From an uncultured Veillonella sp. (GTDB taxonomy: Bacteria; Bacillota; Negativicutes; Veillonellales; Veillonellaceae): a stretch of DNA of 55,889 nt. Both the position numbers and the translations under genes were made by a program. The DNA lies in contig UQVF01000006.1 in NCBI GenBank assembly GCA_900544365.1, positions 1-55,889 of the forward strand, read 5' to 3'. Position 1 is the stretch's first letter. Every line of letters begins with the position of its first letter. Shown here one piece after another: positions 52,193 to 55,889 of this stretch. The notes under the pieces were generated by a model. That model did no database searches. It was not told where the DNA came from and worked only from the letters and a program-made list of their open reading frames with translations.

Positions 52193-52642
52193 TTATTTAC
52201 TACCTGTGCTACCGATACCACCCGTACGAATACCACGTGCGTCATCGTCATTTGTTAGCAAATATTTACAGAAGATACCTTGCGCCACTCGTTCCCCTTT
52301 TTCCAAGGTAACAGGTTGGTCCGTCGTATTATATATAGCAATCATAATATGACCTTCATTATCTTCATTGTTATAGTAATCAGAGTCGATAATCCCTGTA
52401 CTATTTGTCAGCATCAAACCTCGTTTAATAGCCATACTTGACCGAACATGGATAGCCAAATATTCATCATAATGCATGAATGCTTTCAATCCGGTTGGAA
52501 TCAATACAGTTTCCTTAGGTCCTACCACAACAGATTCTGCACATTCAATATCATACCCTGCACTTTCAGCTGTCTTACGTGTTGGTAAATTAATACCATG
52601 ACCTTCAAAAGCAGAAACTACTTCAAATCCACGAATATCCAT
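52193..52642 (-). CDS. dut: dUTP pyrophosphatase
   Basis: Dut splits dUTP to keep uracil out of DNA. The 149 residues carry the family's motifs: AGYDIECA (I), VRSSMAIKRGLML (II), NSTGIIDSDYY (III), KGERVAQGIF (IV) and a C-terminal IRTGGIGSTG (V). It follows pnp with a 12-base gap and has AGGTGC before the ATG. Confidence 0.95.
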   Translation of the reverse strand: MDIRGFEVVSAFEGHGINLPTRKTAESAGYDIECAESVVVGPKETVLIPTGLKAFMHYDEYLAIHVRSSMAIKRGLMLTNSTGIIDSDYYNNEDNEGHIMIAIYNTTDQPVTLEKGERVAQGIFCKYLLTNDDDARGIRTGGIGSTGSK

Positions 52643-52654
52643 AGTGCACCTCGA

Positions 52655-54724
52655 TTATTTCAATAGCTCTTTACGGGACAAGTTAATACGGCCTTTGTCA
52701 TCGATTTCGATAACTTTGACCATAATTTCATCGCCTACATTCACTACATCTTCCACTTTTTCCACACGTTCTCTTGCTAATTGAGAAATATGAACCAAAC
52801 CTTCTTTACCTGGCAATATTTCTACGAAAGCACCAAAGTTCATCAAACGAGTGACTTTACCCATGTACACTTCGCCTGCTTCTACTTCTTTCGTCAAATT
52901 CGTAATGATTTGGATTGCTTTTTCAGCCGCTTCCGCTTCTACTGCAGCGATGGAGATTGTTCCATCATCTTCGATATCAATTTTAGCGCCAGTTTCTTCA
53001 ATGATGCCACGGATGACTTTACCGCCTGTACCAATAACGTCACGAATTTTATCTGGATCAATTTTCATCGTTACAATGCGTGGTGCCCATTTAGACATTT
53101 CTTCACGTGGAGCTTGGATAGCTTCCATCATTTTACCCATGATATGCATACGACCTTTATGAGCTTGTGCTAATGCTTCTTCTAAGATTTCACGAGATAA
53201 ACCGGAAATTTTAATATCCATTTGGATTGCAGTCACACCTTTTGTAGTACCTGCCACTTTGAAGTCCATATCGCCTAAGGCATCTTCCATACCTTGAATA
53301 TCTGTTAAGATTGTGTAATGTTCATCTTGTGTTACAAGGCCCATCGCAACACCTGCTACTGGCGCTTTAATAGGTACCCCTGCATCCATCAAGGATAAGG
53401 TAGAACCACATACGCTGGCCATAGAACTAGAACCATTAGATTCTAATACTTCAGATACTAAGCGCATCGCATATGGGAATTCTTCTTCTGTTGGCAGCAC
53501 TGCTAGTAATGCTCTTTCAGCCAATGCACCATGACCAATTTCACGACGTCCCGGACCGCGAGAGGAACGAGTTTCCCCTACGGAGAAAGATGGGAAATTG
53601 TAATGGTGAATGTATCGTTTTTCTGTATCTAAGCCAATACCATCGATGGTTTGTTTTTCAGACAATGGAGCCAAGGTACAGATATTTAACACTTGTGTTT
53701 GACCACGAGTGAACAAGCCAGAACCGTGAGTACGTGGTAATGCGCTAACGCGACAAGAAATAGGACGAACTTCATCTAATTGGCGACCATCTGGACGAAT
53801 TTTTTCTACCGTAATCATATGGCGTACTATTTCTTTCACCATTTTTTCTAATGTTGCATAGATATCGCTTGCTTGTTCTGGGAATTGTTCTTCAAAATGA
53901 GCCAATACCTCTTCAAACACAGCTTGTTGTTGTTCTTCACGTTGCACTTTATCCGCACAGCGTACAGCTGCATCTAATTTAGCATGTGCATAGGCACGAA
54001 CTGCTTCTGCTACCACTGGGTCTACTTCTTTAATTGGGAATGTGCGTTTCACATGTCCAATTTCAGCCACCATAGACTCTTGGAAGGCTACGATTTTTTT
54101 GATTTCTTCATGAGCTGTCATAATGACTTCTAAGATGATATCTTCAGGAATTTCATTTGCTTCCCCTTCTACCATCAAGATTGCATCTTTTGTACCGGCC
54201 ACTACCATATTTAATGTAGTTGCTTCTAATTGTGCTTTTGTTGGGTTAACTACGATATTGCCCTCTACAAGCCCCATGCGCACGCCAGCAATAGGACCTG
54301 CCCAAGGAATATCAGAAATAGACAATGCCGCAGAAGCACCAATCAATGCACAGATTTCAGGTGCATGGTCATGATCAACAGATAATACAGTAGCTACAAC
54401 ATGCACTTCATTACGGCTACCTTTATCGAATAAAGGACGAATTGGACGGTCAATCAAACGACTATTTAAAATAGCAGACTCTGGTGGACGCGCTTCACGT
54501 TTAATAAAACCACCTGGGAATCTACCAACAGCATACATCTTTTCTTCATAATCCACTGTTAATGGGAAGAAATCAATATCTTTTGCCTCTTTAGATGCCG
54601 TTGCTGTAACCAATACAACCGTATCACCATATTGTACTAATGCAGAACCACTTGCTTGTTTTGCTAACTCGCCAGTTTCGATCGATAACGTGCGACCAGC
54701 AAGTTCCATTTGGAATCGATTCAT
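52655..54724 (-). CDS. pnp: Polynucleotide phosphorylase
   Basis: PNPase degrades RNA from the 3' end using phosphate and can also add tails. From the ATG at 54724 (MNRFQMELAG, after AGGAGG) it has 689 residues: two RNase PH domains (VGRFPGGFIKREARP; RGPGRREIGHGALAERAL), a KH domain (IRDVIGTGGKVIRGI, 560s) and an S1 domain (GEVYMGKVTRLMNFGAFVEI). The S1 domain ends NLSRKELLK. It is promoter-proximal to dut. Confidence 0.96.
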   Translation of the reverse strand: MNRFQMELAGRTLSIETGELAKQASGSALVQYGDTVVLVTATASKEAKDIDFFPLTVDYEEKMYAVGRFPGGFIKREARPPESAILNSRLIDRPIRPLFDKGSRNEVHVVATVLSVDHDHAPEICALIGASAALSISDIPWAGPIAGVRMGLVEGNIVVNPTKAQLEATTLNMVVAGTKDAILMVEGEANEIPEDIILEVIMTAHEEIKKIVAFQESMVAEIGHVKRTFPIKEVDPVVAEAVRAYAHAKLDAAVRCADKVQREEQQQAVFEEVLAHFEEQFPEQASDIYATLEKMVKEIVRHMITVEKIRPDGRQLDEVRPISCRVSALPRTHGSGLFTRGQTQVLNICTLAPLSEKQTIDGIGLDTEKRYIHHYNFPSFSVGETRSSRGPGRREIGHGALAERALLAVLPTEEEFPYAMRLVSEVLESNGSSSMASVCGSTLSLMDAGVPIKAPVAGVAMGLVTQDEHYTILTDIQGMEDALGDMDFKVAGTTKGVTAIQMDIKISGLSREILEEALAQAHKGRMHIMGKMMEAIQAPREEMSKWAPRIVTMKIDPDKIRDVIGTGGKVIRGIIEETGAKIDIEDDGTISIAAVEAEAAEKAIQIITNLTKEVEAGEVYMGKVTRLMNFGAFVEILPGKEGLVHISQLARERVEKVEDVVNVGDEIMVKVIEIDDKGRINLSRKELLK

Positions 54725-54773
54725 TCCATGCCTCCTGTTTAATTCTTTATCCTTAAAAATCTTTATAGTTGTT

Positions 54774-54802
54774 ATTATACACGAGAAGAGGGGGAAATAC
54801 AA
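54774..54802 (-). promoter_or_regulatory. Promoter of pnp-dut
   Basis: On the minus strand TTGTAT, a 17-base spacer and a perfect TATAAT, giving a leader of about 45 bases. Confidence 0.8.
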
Positions 54803-55045
54803 TTTGGGATACTAAAACCTTTATAGCAGGATCTATAATATAAGGACCATACGTTAAAAGGTCTTCTAAGTATAATAACAACAATAAGAGATATCATAAT
54901 TAAGCTTGAGATATTTTACAGAATTACACTGCAAGTTCAAATACCAATTTGTTTTCATCGCCCTTAGAGTACCCACTGTGGGTACTTAACTCAATTCTAG
55001 TGAATTTGAGAGTCTTTTATTCTCCAACACTATTTTACACTAAAA
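54803..55045. other. AT-rich gap with two hairpins
   Basis: No gene is supported. AGTACCCACTGTGGGTACT (54968-54986) is a near-perfect 8-bp hairpin and CTCAATTC to GAATTTGAG (54990-55010) is a second one. Neither has a T-run, but together they could end leftward transcripts from 55046-55780. The rest is AT-rich without recognisable signals. Confidence 0.5.
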
Positions 55046-55780
55046 TTATAAATATCTCGTAAAAACATTTTCATCATTTAAGCTAAGCAAGTAGGTTTCC
55101 TCACCTCTACGATACATATATTCATGTAAATGTGCCTTGCCACTTTCAACTACTTCTCGTACTCTAAAAAACGATGTTATCCAAACACCCTGAACTTCTT
55201 CTACTGTAATAGTCTCATATTGAGTGTCATATGATAATTCTTTCCACTTTACTAAGTAGTAAATATCAAAATCCACTCCTAACTTTTTATAACTCTCATA
55301 GTTTTCTTTATTAAGAGTTACTGTATAGGAAGGATAATTCTTATCACCATAAAAATGTCTTCCCGATGTATAAAATGGGGTTTCTTGGACTTGAATATCG
55401 CCCTGTCTATTATTTGTTCTATCTATAAAATTAATTTTTCCTGATTTTTTATTACTTGGTTCACAAAAAGCTTAATCTAAACCTAAATTAGGTGCTACTT
55501 TTTCAACAAAGTTTGTTTTTATCTGCTCTCCCCAATCATATAAACTTAAGTTATCTATCTTATCAAAAGGATTGAATTTAGAATCTGCTAGTTTAATAAA
55601 TCTACCATATTGGATACCCTTAGTGCTTTTTTTCAACTCAAACTCAATCAAAGTTCCAACACTTAGTGCAAGTGGCATTTCTGAAAAATATATAATCAAT
55701 GTAGTTAAACTACCTTCATTTTCAATCACTACCGCGCCATTTTTCTTATTAAAATCTACACGTTCTAACTTACCTATCAT
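55046..55780 (-). pseudogene. Cold-shock-like gene interrupted by an in-frame stop
   Basis: From the ATG at 55780 the frame runs 102 codons to TAA at 55472-55474, then continues without break for 141 further codons to the stop at 55046. The first part (GKLERVDFNKKNGAVVIENEG; SVGTLIEFELKK) has the look of a cold-shock or RNA-binding beta-barrel. The second part (YTSGRHFYGDKNYPSYTV, VDFDIYYLVKWKELSY) is unfamiliar and beta-rich. No ATG, GTG or TTG with a ribosome site opens the second part: a GTG at 55276 sits inside its own AGGAG. One mutation, or programmed read-through, would therefore explain both pieces. Composition is AT-richer than its neighbours, and a repeat end lies just upstream, so it may have been acquired. 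Confidence 0.7.
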
Positions 55781-55810
55781 TTTCTATCCCTCTGTCCCCT
55801 CTCAATAAAT

Positions 55811-55889
55811 TGGCTCTATAATAAATGTTGGGGCTACTCATATAAGAGTAGTCGCCAACATTCTTTTTTTGCAATAAAATAGACATATA
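55811..55889. repeat. Right copy of the 79-bp window-end repeat
   Basis: Exact reverse complement of bases 1-79, with the same hairpin (55824-55862) followed by TTCTTTTTTT on the plus strand. Read rightward it enters the repeat at GGCTCTATAATAAATG. See the entry for 1-79. Confidence 0.75.

Noticed and set aside
55046..55276. Separate 76-residue gene starting at GTG 55276
   Set aside because: The GTG sits within its own AGGAG and the frame stays open upstream to the stop of the preceding gene, so it is better seen as part of one interrupted gene.
1..55889. CRISPR array, tRNA, rRNA, tmRNA or signal recognition particle RNA
   Set aside because: No regular repeats with spacers and no recognisable structured RNA gene were found in any gap; gaps are mostly promoters and terminators.

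Overview
The window is a low-GC stretch from a diderm member of the Firmicutes (class Negativicutes), most likely Veillonella or a close relative. The evidence is a Firmicutes-type gene set (FapR-controlled fatty-acid operon with FabK as enoyl reductase, smc-ftsY, nrdR, a SCIFF ranthipeptide) next to outer-membrane functions (TonB-dependent receptor, LptD-like protein, complete ADP-heptose pathway, VirK-like protein, exported adhesin-like protein). The genus is an inference from gene content. Nearly every gene lies on the minus strand. The only plus-strand transcripts I can support are two small RNAs.

Layout from left to right. 1-606: a repeat end, then a type I toxin-antitoxin-like locus (25-residue hydrophobic peptide plus a convergent RNA). 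607-7474: uvrB-uvrA-uvrC excision repair. 7843-12721: smc-ftsY-unknown gene. 12883-13950: Elp3-like radical SAM protein. 14034-22564: type II fatty-acid operon fapR-plsX-fabH-fabK-fabD-fabG-acpP-FabK-like oxidoreductase-fabF-rnc, with a probable FapR operator at its promoter. 22668-26261: adhesin-like exported protein and a TonB-dependent receptor. 26405-29502: rpsO and a TrpXYZ-type ABC importer. 29667: a worn copy of the end repeat. 29857-32838: pckA-brnQ. 33079-37139: exported proteins of the envelope, an LptD-like protein and galU. 37243-43890: hypFCDE hydrogenase maturation in line with the SCIFF maturase scfB, and the SCIFF precursor scfA, with a plus-strand small RNA between scfA and scfB. 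43969-47059: znuA and a tandem 1.1-kb duplication holding two paralogous ECF substrate-binding subunits with identical leaders. 47060-51999: ADP-heptose genes gmhA-hldE-hldD-gmhB with nrdR and a VirK-like gene. 52193-54724: pnp-dut. 55046-55780: a small cold-shock-like gene cut by an in-frame stop. The last 79 bases are the exact reverse complement of the first 79.

The genes are mostly housekeeping. The regions most worth a second look are the toxin-antitoxin-like locus at the left end, the SCIFF locus with its uncatalogued small RNA and its link to hydrogenase maturation, the duplicated ECF subunits whose non-coding leaders are identical while the coding parts have diverged, and the 20-residue repeat protein upstream of the LptD-like gene. 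No rRNA, tRNA, CRISPR array, prophage or complete transposase was seen.
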